Source of the DNA: Actinomyces naeslundii
Lineage (GTDB): Bacteria; Actinomycetota; Actinomycetes; Actinomycetales; Actinomycetaceae
Direction of reading: 5' to 3'
Length of the DNA stretch: 64,000 nt
NCBI RefSeq assembly: GCF_001956585.1
Contig: NZ_MSRR01000023.1
Coordinates: forward strand, 18,598-82,597
Notes under the pieces: generated by a model
Database searches by the model: none
Told to the model about the DNA's origin: nothing
Seen by the model: the letters and a program-made list of their open reading frames with translations, nothing else
Shown: positions 25,293-34,652 of the stretch, one piece after another
Layout: every line of letters begins with the position of its first letter
How positions within the stretch are numbered: the first letter of the stretch is position 1
Position numbers and translations under genes: made by a program

Positions 25293-26066
25293 ATGGCAGG
25301 AGGAGGGCTTGTGCGACATCGCGCGCCCGGTCAGAGCCGTGCTGTACGAATCTTCAATGGCACCTTGACCGGGATCGGTGAGCTGCTCATCACCGCCGGC
25401 CTCGTCGTCGCGCTGTTCCTCGTCTGGCAGCTGTGGTGGACCGGTATCGATGCCAACGCAAGTGCTCAGGCCGTTGCGACCCAGTTCCACGAGAAGCAGG
25501 TCGACTCCCCGAAGACCGAAGGCACCAAGCACTACGACGCTCCTCCTGCGGTGGAGAAGGTCGGCTACGGCGAGACCATCGGGATGCTCGTCGTTCCCAA
25601 GTGGTACGGCGTTACCAACAACAACATGCCCATCCTCGAGGGCACCGGCTCCGACGTCCTGGACCAGGCGGCCGCGGGTCACTACCCCGAAACCCAGCAG
25701 CTCGGGGAGCTCGGCAATTTCTCGATCGCCGGACACCGCCGCACGTATGGCAACTCCTTCCGCCGCATCGACCTGCTCCAGGAGGGCGACGAGATCGTCG
25801 TCTCCACCGCCAAAACCTGGTACGTGTTCCGAGTGACCGGCCATGAGATCGTCCAGCCCGAACAGGTATCGGTCATCGCCCCGGTTCCGAACCAGCCCGA
25901 CGCGCAACCAACCGAGCGGTACATTACCTTGACCACCTGTCACGGCTCGACCGCCGGCGAGTTCGGTAACGACCAGCGTTGGATCGTTCACGCGAAGTTC
26001 GAGTACTGGATGGACCGCGCCGAGGGAAGGCCGGCCTCTGTGCTCAATGATCCGGGGGTCAACTGA
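25293..26066 (+). CDS. Class E sortase
   Basis: 257-aa membrane transpeptidase. After one N-terminal membrane helix (ELLITAGLVVALFLVWQLWW), the sortase barrel carries the catalytic His at residue 148 (IAGHRRTYG), Cys at residue 216 (TLTTCHG) and Arg at residue 229 (DQRWIVHA). The single helix and the position downstream of crgA are typical of class E enzymes, which in high-GC actinobacteria process LAXTG-type signals or act as housekeeping sortases. Start ATG follows GAGGAGG. Confidence 0.92.
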   Translation: MAGGGLVRHRAPGQSRAVRIFNGTLTGIGELLITAGLVVALFLVWQLWWTGIDANASAQAVATQFHEKQVDSPKTEGTKHYDAPPAVEKVGYGETIGMLVVPKWYGVTNNNMPILEGTGSDVLDQAAAGHYPETQQLGELGNFSIAGHRRTYGNSFRRIDLLQEGDEIVVSTAKTWYVFRVTGHEIVQPEQVSVIAPVPNQPDAQPTERYITLTTCHGSTAGEFGNDQRWIVHAKFEYWMDRAEGRPASVLNDPGVN

Positions 26067-26224
26067 TGTACGGCTTCATCTGGCGCCACCTGCCCGGGCC
26101 GGCCTGGCTCAGGGCCATCGAGGCGCTGATCCTCATCGCCGGGGTCGTCTACGTGCTCATGCAGTACGTCTTCCCCTGGGCCAACGCCACCTGGCACCTC
26201 TCCGGCAACGCCGACGTCGGCTGA
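26066..26224 (+). CDS. 52-aa membrane protein coupled to sortase E
   Basis: The protein begins MYGFIWRHLPGPAWLRAIEA, continues with a membrane helix (LILIAGVVYVLMQYVFPWA), and ends in a short tail. Its ATG shares one base with the sortase stop (TGATG), so translation is coupled. Similar tiny proteins starting YxxxWRxLPGP follow sortase E genes in other actinobacteria. Role unknown, possibly a sortase partner. Confidence 0.75.
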   Translation: MYGFIWRHLPGPAWLRAIEALILIAGVVYVLMQYVFPWANATWHLSGNADVG

Positions 26225-26239
26225 CGCCCCTCAGGCCTC

Positions 26240-26275
26240 ACGGGTCGCGACCGCCTGAGAGTGGTCGCGACCCGT
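26240..26275. terminator. Terminator after the sortase operon
   Basis: Perfect 13-bp stem (ACGGGTCGCGACC, complement at 26263-26275), 10-base loop, just after the 52-aa gene. The rest of the 266-base gap to the next gene shows no clear gene; one minus-strand frame near 26231-26440 reads weakly protein-like (LLNAETFGEAFGLLLE) but has no domain or ribosome site. Confidence 0.65.
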
Positions 26276-26490
26276 TGCCGTGTGGAAGATGCTTCCTCCC
26301 AGCGCTCCGCCGTAGACCCGCAGATCGTGGAGGCATGACGACTCGAGCAGCAGCCCGAAGGCCTCGCCGAAGGTCTCGGCATTGAGGAGTGACCGCTGCG
26401 GGGTGAGCTGGAGTACTGCGGCGGCAATGGGGGGACAGGAATCCTGCCCCCCCACGCGTGGAAGCTCCCAGTCAGCAGGGGAGCGTCGGC

Positions 26491-29400
26491 TCAGGCCAAT
26501 GAGGGCTGGAGACCGAGCGTGCCCACGAGGTGCTCGCGGTAGGCCGGAGAGCTGACCTTGTCCAGCCAGGCGCGAGCCTCGGCCAGGCGGCCCTCGATGC
26601 CCAGGCGCTCGATGACCTCCTCGTTGTTCTCCGCGGTGTAGAAGCGGGTGAGGTCCTCGATGGCCTGTTGGGCCTGGTGGGAGTCGCGGGCGACCTTGGC
26701 GTCCAGACGCTCCGCGTACCACGACGAGCTCAGGATGTTCTCGCGCTCGAACAGGGCGCGGAACTCCGGGCTCGTCAGGTCCCAGCCCTCGCGGGAGGTG
26801 CCGTCGATCATGATCTCCAGCAGGGCCCGCAGCGGCGGCACGGCCCACTCGATGGAGCCGTCGGCCCGGTAGTGCTCGGCCACCACCTTGTGGGTGGTGA
26901 CGATGATGTCCACCGAGTCGGCGAAGACCTCCTCGTCCTGCAGCTCGGGACGCAGCATCTCCTCGGTGAAGACGACGTCCGGGTGAAGGAAGATCCGTCC
27001 GAAGAAGGTCGAGGCGAAGGCCTGGTTCATGCGGTAGCCCAGGCGCGAGGCCTGAACGGTGCGGCCCTTGTACTCGAAGTCCTCGATGCGCTCGAGGTAG
27101 CCGTCCTCGATGAGGTTGTGGGCGTCTCGCTCCTCAGCGCTCATGCGGGAGAAGATCTCCGGGATGAGCAGCGAGATGTCGTGAGCCACCTGGACCTTCG
27201 GACCGATGTAGCCGGCCGAGGACAGCCAGCCGTCGTAGCCACTGAGGGCGTAGGACAGCAGGGCTGCGTTGAGGTCGTAGATCGCGGGCAGCGCGTTGAA
27301 CGGGGACTTGGTCAGCGCCCCCTCGCTGCCGGCGCCCGTCGTCGAGGGGGACTTGCCGGTCATGGAGGAGATGAACTCCATGAACAGCTCCGGCAGCTCC
27401 ATGTAGTGCAGCGGGTTGTAGGCGCACAGCGGCGGAACCCCGTCCTCGGGCGGGTTGTTGCGGCGTCCGGCGGCGACGACGTCGACGCTGTGGCACAGCG
27501 GCTCGGTCAGCGGCACGTCGCGGAAGAGGTGGTTGGTGAGGTCCGCCAGCGCCACATCCTTCGGGTTGGCGATGTCGGGGCGCACCTGGAGGTAACGGGG
27601 GTTCTTGGTGGGGGCCCCGTTGACCAGGCGCGGGTTGGCCGTGGAGACCCAGTAGGTCTCCTCGGCGGGATCCTCGGCCTCGGGCAGGGCGGCGGCACGG
27701 GCTACGAGGTCCTGCATGGGCTGAGTGAAGCGGGACAGACCGGGGGCGTCGGCGGCCATCGCCCGGGCGTCGGCGGGCGTGAGCGGCTGGAAGTTCGAGA
27801 TGAACAGGTCCGCCTGCGCATCCGACATGTCCGACTCGGTCTGCTTGTCGTAGCCGCGCACGATCGCGTCGTCGGGCCGCTGGAAGAGCAAGGACTCGCA
27901 GTTGGTGACGAACTTGCGCGACAGCTCCGCGTCCGGGGTGGAGACCAGGCCGCCGGGAACCACGATCGAGGAGGTGATGTCGTCCTCGGTCTGGACCTTG
28001 GCGGCGGGGGAGAAGTCCGGACGCAGGGACAGCAGGCGCCAGGCGCCGTCGTCCTCGAAGCCCACGCGCAGCATGTTGACCTTGATGACCTCACCGTCCA
28101 GGCGCAGGGAGTTGCCCTTGCGGCCGTTGATGATGCCCACGGAGAAGTGGCTGCGCCAGTCCTGGCCCCAGCTGGGCTGGTAGAAGCGCTTGACGGTGAA
28201 GATGAGCTCCTTGATGTGGGCCGGGATAGACTCCAGGAAGGCGTTGTATTCGTCGGTGTACATCGACGACGGCGTCAGCAGCTTGATGACGCTTCCCAGC
28301 GAGCGGCGCTCGGAGAGGATCGAGCGGTGGTTGTCGCTCTTGTTGGCCGGGTCGACGAAGCGGTCGGCGTAGTTGCCGTCGAGGATGCTCTGGACGGTGT
28401 CGAAGTCCTCGTCGACGTCGCCGACGTAGGCCTCACCGAAGACGAAGGCGTCCAGGAGGGACTTGGAGATCTCCGACTTGCCGCCGCCGGAGACGGTGGC
28501 CGGCTTGTGGGCCTGCGTGGACCAGGGGGCGGTGCCCACCAGGTGCCACTGGGTGGCGTCGCCCTCGCGGTGCTTGGCGTGGACCCGATAGCCGTTGGGG
28601 GCCACGTAGGTGTTGCTCACCAGCAACGGGATCGAGGCCTCCTGACCGTCGGGGCCGGTCCAGGTGATCGTCTGGCTGCGCATCGAGTAGTGGGCGCCGG
28701 CGGGAACCAGGACCACGGTTGGGTCGTCGATGGCGACGGCGGAGCCGTCCTCGCGCCGCTCGAAGCGGCCGGGGTTGCGCTCGACGACGTGCTCGAGGGT
28801 CAGGCCCTCGGGCGTGTGGGTGTCGGTGTACTCCTGGCTCATGTTGTAACGCGGGTAGGCGACGGCGCCGCCGGCGTGCTCCTCCTCCACGCAGCCGAAG
28901 AGGTTGGCCGAGTACCCGATCTGGGTCTTGACCTCCTTCTTGCAGTAGCCGAAGTAGTTGTCCGCGATGATGGTGACGATGACGCCGCGCTCGTCGCGGG
29001 CCACGCACTTGAAGGCCTTGCCGCCGTTGTAGAGCTCGGCCTCGTCCTTCCAGCACTGGCCATCGCGGCGCTGGCGCTCAGTGGCCTCCTCCCAGGAGGG
29101 CAGGCCCAGCTCCTTCTTGGTCAGGGTGGTCAGGTGCGGGGCGAGAATGACGCAGCCGGTGTGGCCGGTCCAGGACTCCGGGGCCAGGGAGGAGTCGTTC
29201 TCCGGCAGGTAGGGGTCGCCGCCGTTGCCGAAGATGCCCTCGACGAAGTCCAGGTTGGAGACCAGACCGCCGGGGGCGATGAAGCGGATCTCCATGGAGC
29301 GCTCGGCGGAGAAGCCGGGGACCTCGGGCACGACGACGGGGCGCAGCAGCAGGGACACGAAGCAGCGCGCCGGGTCCTCCTGCCGGGAGGCCCAGGGCAG

Positions 29401-29907
29401 GGTCAGTAGGTCCTCGGGGGCCTCGACGGCGTGGGCCAGCAGGCGGGCGAAGACGTCGCGTGGGACGGCGATCTTGTCATCTGGGATCGGCAGGCCGCCC
29501 TCGGCGACGTGGAAGACGCCGGCAGTGGTACGGCGGTCGTTGCGGGGGTTGTGCAGGACACCGCCGAGCACCTGGTAGCTCTCGACGTAGTCGGAGGTGA
29601 AGCTGGTGGAGTCCGCCGGCAGGGACAGGGCCCGCGCCAGGCCGGGCTGGTCCAGGACGAAGGTCGAGCGGGGCAGCTTCGGGGTGGCGGCCGCGCCCTC
29701 CAGGTAGGAGTCGAGGAAGGTCTGGATGCGCTGGTCAGCGGCACAGGGGCGGTGGGCCAACCGGCGGGAGAGCTCGCGCTGGCGTGCCAGGATCGGGGAC
29801 ATGAGACGGTCCGCCTCACTCTGTTTGACCGGTGCCGGGGCGGAGAGCCCCAGCAGCTCCAAACGCAGGGCGATGGCGGAAGTAGTGGCCGCGTCTGTAG
29901 TTGTCAT
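26491..29907 (-). CDS. Pyrophosphate-dependent phosphoenolpyruvate carboxykinase (PPi-PEPCK)
   Basis: 1138 aa, the length of the PPi-type PEPCKs characterised from Propionibacterium and Actinomyces israelii and about twice that of ATP/GTP enzymes. These convert PEP, CO2 and phosphate to oxaloacetate and pyrophosphate, and the reverse (EC 4.1.1.38). A P-loop-like SGGGKSEISKSLLDAF lies near residue 475, as in the kinase-1a loop of PEPCK, and a conserved HYMELPELFMEFISSMTGKS block lies near residue 840. Pipelines often leave this family hypothetical. The Dcu carrier gene follows in the same orientation. The call is from recognition of length and motifs, not a search. Confidence 0.75.
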   Translation of the reverse strand: MTTTDAATTSAIALRLELLGLSAPAPVKQSEADRLMSPILARQRELSRRLAHRPCAADQRIQTFLDSYLEGAAATPKLPRSTFVLDQPGLARALSLPADSTSFTSDYVESYQVLGGVLHNPRNDRRTTAGVFHVAEGGLPIPDDKIAVPRDVFARLLAHAVEAPEDLLTLPWASRQEDPARCFVSLLLRPVVVPEVPGFSAERSMEIRFIAPGGLVSNLDFVEGIFGNGGDPYLPENDSSLAPESWTGHTGCVILAPHLTTLTKKELGLPSWEEATERQRRDGQCWKDEAELYNGGKAFKCVARDERGVIVTIIADNYFGYCKKEVKTQIGYSANLFGCVEEEHAGGAVAYPRYNMSQEYTDTHTPEGLTLEHVVERNPGRFERREDGSAVAIDDPTVVLVPAGAHYSMRSQTITWTGPDGQEASIPLLVSNTYVAPNGYRVHAKHREGDATQWHLVGTAPWSTQAHKPATVSGGGKSEISKSLLDAFVFGEAYVGDVDEDFDTVQSILDGNYADRFVDPANKSDNHRSILSERRSLGSVIKLLTPSSMYTDEYNAFLESIPAHIKELIFTVKRFYQPSWGQDWRSHFSVGIINGRKGNSLRLDGEVIKVNMLRVGFEDDGAWRLLSLRPDFSPAAKVQTEDDITSSIVVPGGLVSTPDAELSRKFVTNCESLLFQRPDDAIVRGYDKQTESDMSDAQADLFISNFQPLTPADARAMAADAPGLSRFTQPMQDLVARAAALPEAEDPAEETYWVSTANPRLVNGAPTKNPRYLQVRPDIANPKDVALADLTNHLFRDVPLTEPLCHSVDVVAAGRRNNPPEDGVPPLCAYNPLHYMELPELFMEFISSMTGKSPSTTGAGSEGALTKSPFNALPAIYDLNAALLSYALSGYDGWLSSAGYIGPKVQVAHDISLLIPEIFSRMSAEERDAHNLIEDGYLERIEDFEYKGRTVQASRLGYRMNQAFASTFFGRIFLHPDVVFTEEMLRPELQDEEVFADSVDIIVTTHKVVAEHYRADGSIEWAVPPLRALLEIMIDGTSREGWDLTSPEFRALFERENILSSSWYAERLDAKVARDSHQAQQAIEDLTRFYTAENNEEVIERLGIEGRLAEARAWLDKVSSPAYREHLVGTLGLQPSLA

Positions 29908-30042
29908 GGCACGAGCCTAGACAGACCAGATGACACGCTCCTGTTACGTTCTGCCCAGAAGGACGGCTTGAGCAGTGTGGTTGACGTCGCACCTGCCTAC
30001 CGGTCGTACCTCACCCCCGCCCCGGCCGGCAGGAGACCGGGC

Positions 30043-31419
30043 TCATGACAGGAGCAGCTGGGCCAGTCCGGAGCCCACGAGGCAGGAGGTGACGACTCCG
30101 ATGAGTCCGGGGACCAGGAAGGAGTGGTTGATGACGTACTTGCCGATGTGGGTGGTGCCGGTGGGATCGAAGCCGATCGCCGCGAGATCCGAGGGGTATG
30201 TGGGCAGGATGAAGTACCCGTAGGAGGCGCCGATGAACCCGACGACGACGACCGGACTCACCCCGAGTGACAGGGCCATCGGGGCAACGATGAGCAGGCC
30301 GGCCGCCTGAGAGTTCACCAGCTTGCCGATGATGAACAAGACGATGGCGTACATCCACACGTGGTTCGCCAGCACGCCGGCCAGTCCGTGCTCCAGGTCC
30401 TCCAGGTGTGCGTGGACGACCGTCTCGGTCATCCAGGCGACCCCGAAGATGGAGAACATGGCGGTGGCTCCGGCCTTGAACACGGCGGTGGAGGCGATCT
30501 TGCCGGCCTGCACCTTGCAGGTCAGCAGGATGAGTGCCCCGGCGGCGAGCATGACCATCTGAATGACGAGGTTCATGCTCAGGTGCTCCAGCTCGCCGTT
30601 GTCGCCGGTGGGGAACTCGGGACGCAGTACGTCGAAGGCGCCCAGGACGACGACGGCGATGATGGCTGCCAGGAAGATCCCAGTGGCGCGGTAGGCCTCG
30701 GGTGAGAACACCTTCCCGATAAGGGTCTCGGAGCTGGAGTGGACGGCGGCGCGGAACTCCGGATCCTCCAGGCGCTTCTGGTACGCCTCGTCCTGGTCCA
30801 GGTCCTTGCCGCGACGCATCGACCACAGGGCGGCCAGGAGTACTCCGCACAGGGACGCCGGGATGGAGATCGCCAGGATCTGGAGGACCGACCAGTGCCG
30901 GTCGGTGTTCTTGGCGATGATGGAGACCACGGAGACCGTGGCCACGGAGACCGGTGAGGCGGTGATCCCCATCTGGGCGGCGACTGAGGAGGCGGCCATG
31001 GGGCGCTCGGGTCGGATGTCCTTCTTGATGGCGATGTCCGCAATGATCGGAAGCATCGTGTAGACGACGTGCCCGGTTCCGCACAGCACGGTGAGGAGCC
31101 AGGTGACGCATGGGCCGAGAATGGTGATCTGCTCGGGATGTCGACGCAGGACTCGTTCGGCCATCTGCATCATGACGTCCAGTCCCCCGGACTGCTGGAG
31201 AGTGGCTGCGCACCCGATGACGGCCAGGATGGTGAGGATGACATCGACCGGAGCCTCACCCGGCTCCAGACGGAAGCCGAAGACGAGAACCAGTAGGCCG
31301 ATTCCCGCAATGAGGCCGAGGGCGATCCCGCCCTTCTTCGCCCCGACGATGAGGCAGGTGAGGATGATGCCGACTTGAAGGATGATGCTGAGGGTCTGGA
31401 GGGCTGAACTGGCGTCCAC
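30043..31419 (-). CDS. Anaerobic C4-dicarboxylate transporter, DcuA/DcuB family
   Basis: 458 aa with about 10-12 membrane helices. It matches Dcu carriers in length and motifs (CGTGHVVYTMLPIIADIAIKK, GITASPVSVATVS, FIGASYGYFILPTYPSDLAA). Dcu proteins exchange fumarate, malate or aspartate for succinate in anaerobic growth. The start is GTG at 31419 with GAGGGAG upstream. Being next to PPi-PEPCK, it probably exports succinate made by CO2-fixing mixed-acid fermentation; that link is inferred. Confidence 0.88.
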   Translation of the reverse strand: MDASSALQTLSIILQVGIILTCLIVGAKKGGIALGLIAGIGLLVLVFGFRLEPGEAPVDVILTILAVIGCAATLQQSGGLDVMMQMAERVLRRHPEQITILGPCVTWLLTVLCGTGHVVYTMLPIIADIAIKKDIRPERPMAASSVAAQMGITASPVSVATVSVVSIIAKNTDRHWSVLQILAISIPASLCGVLLAALWSMRRGKDLDQDEAYQKRLEDPEFRAAVHSSSETLIGKVFSPEAYRATGIFLAAIIAVVVLGAFDVLRPEFPTGDNGELEHLSMNLVIQMVMLAAGALILLTCKVQAGKIASTAVFKAGATAMFSIFGVAWMTETVVHAHLEDLEHGLAGVLANHVWMYAIVLFIIGKLVNSQAAGLLIVAPMALSLGVSPVVVVGFIGASYGYFILPTYPSDLAAIGFDPTGTTHIGKYVINHSFLVPGLIGVVTSCLVGSGLAQLLLS

Positions 31420-31943
31420 GGTGGAACTCCCTCATGAGCAGGGCGGACGGGAGCCGGGGCTCCTCGGGCAGACCGAGGAGCCAGGGTGAGGAACTGACAG
31501 GTTGTCAGCACTGTGTCCAGTGTCTCATTCATTGTGCGGGACTATTGTCCCGATCGGTAATATCCGATGACATCGGACGGTGGTGCTGTCTGGGCGCGAA
31601 CTCACATTCTGGTTTTGCCGCGAAATGTTTACGGTTCGCAAAGCGCATGAGCGCGCTGGTCAGGGCCAATCAGGTGGAGTTAAGATAACGTTCGGTGGCG
31701 GCTTCCATGGCCGGTTCCCAGGCCTGCATCGCTACCGCCACTCCCCTCTGTTCCCCCATACTGGTCCGCAGTCGATGCCCGATGCGGCTTGTCCGCAGCG
31801 ATCGCGTCCGATCGCCGTCGACAGTCATACAGGACTGTGACTGATACCCGAGTCGGCATCGACCGCCAATATCGGTCATGATGGAGTCCTGACCGCAACC
31901 GGAGCGTTATCCCCCGCGCCGTCGCGGTATCCAGTCACCTTCT
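31420..31943. other. Divergent promoter region of dcu and PBP genes
   Basis: About 520 bases without a convincing gene. The dcu leader holds a perfect 10-bp hairpin (GGCTCCTCGG at 31458-31467, complement 31473-31482) and a CTGACA-GGT-TGTCAG palindrome at 31494-31508 that is a candidate operator. Further right are repeated CGATnnGA-like stretches around 31550-31580. Nothing clear is seen at 31600-31940. Confidence 0.45.
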
Positions 31944-34400
31944 ATGACAGTCAACCGAAACGAGGAGCGCGTGGCAGAAGGCACGAACTGGGGCGGACCC
32001 AGCCGCCCCGTCGGCAAGAAGCTGTCCCAGAGGGCCAGCGCCGGTCGGCAGGTCCAGGGCAAGGCCTCGGGGCCTGGCAAGAAGTCCGGAAAGGGACGCA
32101 GGCCCTCGAAGGCCGAGCGATCTCAGGACGCCGCCTCGGGGCGCAAGCGCCGTTTCTTCAACTACCCTCGCGCCGGTAAGGGCAAGATCCATCGCTGGAT
32201 CCCCAGCTGGCGGTTCGTCCTGGGCACCTTCCTGCTGGGGGTGCTCAGCATGGTGGGCGCCTTCATGTGGGCCTACAACACGATCAAGGTTCCCAACCCC
32301 AGCGAGTTCGCGCTCGCGCAGAGCAGCACGGTGTACTACGCCGACGGCTCGACGGAGATGGGTAAGTTCGCCGAGATCAATCGTGAGTCCGTGGACGCCT
32401 CCACCCTGCCGGACTACGTGGGCAACTCGGTCGTGGCCTCCGAGGACCGCACCTTCTACTCCAACAAGGGAGTCGATCCCAAGGGCATTGCCCGTGCTCT
32501 GGTGAACAACCTGCGCGGAGGCGACACCCAGGGAGCATCAACGCTGACGCAGCAGTACGTGAAGAACTACTACGTCGACACGACGAGCTCCTACAGCGGC
32601 AAGTTCAAGCAGGCCATCATGGCCATCAAGATCGACCGGGAGAAGCCCAAGAAGGCGATTCTGGGGGACTACCTCAACACGGTCTACTTCGGTCGCGGTG
32701 CCTACGGTATCGAGGCTGCCTCGAAGTCCTTCTTCGGCAAGCCCGCCAAGGACCTCAGCCCGTCTGAGGCCGCGCTTCTGGCGGGAATCCTGCCATCGCC
32801 CAGCGCCTGGGACCCGGCCGAGAACCCGGATAAGGCCCAGGAGCGGTGGGGTCGAGTCCTGCAGTTCATGGCCGACGACGGCTACATCACCTCCGAGCAG
32901 TACAACACCGCCAAGCAGGCGGGCATGCCGAAGACTCAAGAGTCCCAGACCAAGCAGGTCTACGCCGGAACCAACGGCTACCTGCTCCAGATGGTGCGCG
33001 CCGAGCTGCAGAGCAAGGCCAAGCTCACGCCCGAGCAGGTCGATACGGGTGGTTTCAAGATCATCACCACGATCAACCCGAAGGACCAGGAGGCCGCCGT
33101 CAACGCGGTCAACTCCCTGCCTCCGGGAGCCTCACCCAACCTGCGCAAGGCGCTGGTGTCCATCGATCCCAAGACGGGGGGTCTGCTGGCGCTCTACGGG
33201 GGCGAGGACTATCTGACCAGCCAGGTCAACACCTCTACTGACGCCATCGCCCAGGCCGGCTCCACCTTCAAGCCCTTCGCGCTGGTGGCAGCCCTGGAGA
33301 ACGGGTGGTCCTTGGGCAGTGGTTATCCGGCTACCTCGCCAATGACCATTGAGGGGCACGAGTTCCAGAACTTCAAGAACGTCTCACTGAAGTGGGCCAG
33401 CCTGACTCAGGCCACGGAGCAGTCGCTCAACACTCCCTACCTTCAGCTCAATCAGGAGCTCATGAATGCCGATGACATCGAGGAGGGGGTCACGGCGAAG
33501 GTGGCGAACCGCGCCGGCTACCCGGAGCAGACCGAGGGGCTGAAGACCCCGGAGCAGCGGACTCTCATCCAGAACGTCCTCGGGTCGGCCTCGCCGCACA
33601 CGATCGACATCGCCTCGGCCTACTCCACCTTCGCCGCGCAGGGCATCAGGCGTGACACCCACATCGTGGCCTCCTTGAAGAACCCCGATGGCACGGACCG
33701 TTACAAGGCGGACACCGCTGGTCATCGGGAGTTCGAAGAGGACGTCATGGCGGACACGACCTACGCCCTCCAGCAGGTCGTCTCCGGCGCGAACGGCAGC
33801 GCGGACAAGGTGGCCGCCCAGATGGATCGCCCGGTCGCCGCCAAGACCGGGTCGTCGTCGGACAACAAGTCCGCCCAGTTCGTGGGCTTCACGCCGCAGG
33901 TGGTCACCGCGGTGACCCTCTACCAGACTGGTACTGACGGCTCCGAGGAGTCGATCGAGCCCTGGGGCGACTACGAGGAGATCACCGGTTCGACCTACCC
34001 CGCCGACATCTTCATCAACTACATGAAGGTCGCCCACGAGGGTCTCGAGGTCGAGGACTTCCCGGAGCCGGCCGACATCCCGGCCACCCGTGGCGGAACG
34101 GTTCCTGAGACCGCCAACCCCACTGGCGAGCCGGAGGAGGAGGCGACTGCGACCCCCACCGCCCAACCGGAGGCGACGCAGGCTCCCACCGCCGCGCCCA
34201 CACCCGAGGCGACTCAGCAGGGTACGCCGCAGCCTGAGCGGCAACAGACCAAGGTACCTGAGGCCACAAGTGACTCTGGCGGCGATGGTGGAAACCAAGG
34301 CGGCGATGCCGGCGGCAACGGTGGAGACCAAGGCGGTAACGGCGGCAACGGTGGAAACCAGGGCGGCGGCCAAGGCGGGGGCCAGGGCGGCGTCGGCTAG
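31944..34400 (+). CDS. Class A penicillin-binding protein (transglycosylase/transpeptidase)
   Basis: 818 aa, bifunctional peptidoglycan synthase. A basic cytoplasmic tail and one membrane helix (FVLGTFLLGVLSMVGAFMWAY) precede a GT51 domain with catalytic Glu167 (SEDRTFY) and the GASTLTQQYVKN motif. The transpeptidase domain has Ser440 in STFK, SLN (TEQSLNTPY) and Lys634 in KTG. The tail after residue 700 is Pro/Thr/Glu-rich, then a Gly/Asn/Gln repeat (GGNGGDQGGNGGNGGNQGG) likely disordered in the wall. The ATG at 31944 lacks a ribosome site; a GTG at 31971 has AGGAG only three bases before it. Confidence 0.93.
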   Translation: MTVNRNEERVAEGTNWGGPSRPVGKKLSQRASAGRQVQGKASGPGKKSGKGRRPSKAERSQDAASGRKRRFFNYPRAGKGKIHRWIPSWRFVLGTFLLGVLSMVGAFMWAYNTIKVPNPSEFALAQSSTVYYADGSTEMGKFAEINRESVDASTLPDYVGNSVVASEDRTFYSNKGVDPKGIARALVNNLRGGDTQGASTLTQQYVKNYYVDTTSSYSGKFKQAIMAIKIDREKPKKAILGDYLNTVYFGRGAYGIEAASKSFFGKPAKDLSPSEAALLAGILPSPSAWDPAENPDKAQERWGRVLQFMADDGYITSEQYNTAKQAGMPKTQESQTKQVYAGTNGYLLQMVRAELQSKAKLTPEQVDTGGFKIITTINPKDQEAAVNAVNSLPPGASPNLRKALVSIDPKTGGLLALYGGEDYLTSQVNTSTDAIAQAGSTFKPFALVAALENGWSLGSGYPATSPMTIEGHEFQNFKNVSLKWASLTQATEQSLNTPYLQLNQELMNADDIEEGVTAKVANRAGYPEQTEGLKTPEQRTLIQNVLGSASPHTIDIASAYSTFAAQGIRRDTHIVASLKNPDGTDRYKADTAGHREFEEDVMADTTYALQQVVSGANGSADKVAAQMDRPVAAKTGSSSDNKSAQFVGFTPQVVTAVTLYQTGTDGSEESIEPWGDYEEITGSTYPADIFINYMKVAHEGLEVEDFPEPADIPATRGGTVPETANPTGEPEEEATATPTAQPEATQAPTAAPTPEATQQGTPQPERQQTKVPEATSDSGGDGGNQGGDAGGNGGDQGGNGGNGGNQGGGQGGGQGGVG

Positions 34401-34448
34401 CGCCACTAGTCCACGGCGAATGAGCACCCGCTTGCCGATAGGTGCCTG

Positions 34449-34494
34449 ACGGTGGGCCGACGACGTGTTGCATGGCACGTCGTCGGCCCACCGT
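34449..34494 (+). terminator. Terminator after PBP gene
   Basis: Perfect 19-bp stem (34449-34467 with 34476-34494) and 8-base loop, the longest simple hairpin in the window. Confidence 0.75.
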
Positions 34495-34602
34495 CTCGGC
34501 TTTCAGGGCCGCCCGGTTGTCCGGTAATGTGGCGAACTGGCTGCGTCGTCGGGCGGATGAACCTGTTTCCGCCAGATGGTGCGCCGCACGCATCACCCTC
34601 CT

Positions 34603-34621
34603 GTCACGGAAGGACCGTGAC
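34603..34621 (+). promoter_or_regulatory. Leader hairpin upstream of rpsF
   Basis: GTCACGG-AAGGA-CCGTGAC forms a perfect 7-bp hairpin 12 bases before the rpsF ribosome site and is followed by CCGCCAC. rpsF leaders in many bacteria bind the S6:S18 complex at a CCG-containing bulge; whether this is that motif needs comparison. Confidence 0.35.
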
Positions 34622-34652
34622 CGCCACAGACCAGAGGAGGTGGGTACCAAGC

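Noticed and set aside
26530..29409. Very long open frame on the plus strand opposite the PPi-PEPCK gene
   Set aside because: It is a high-GC antisense shadow: Gly/Val/Arg-rich, no domain, no ribosome site, and fully covered by a real gene on the other strand.
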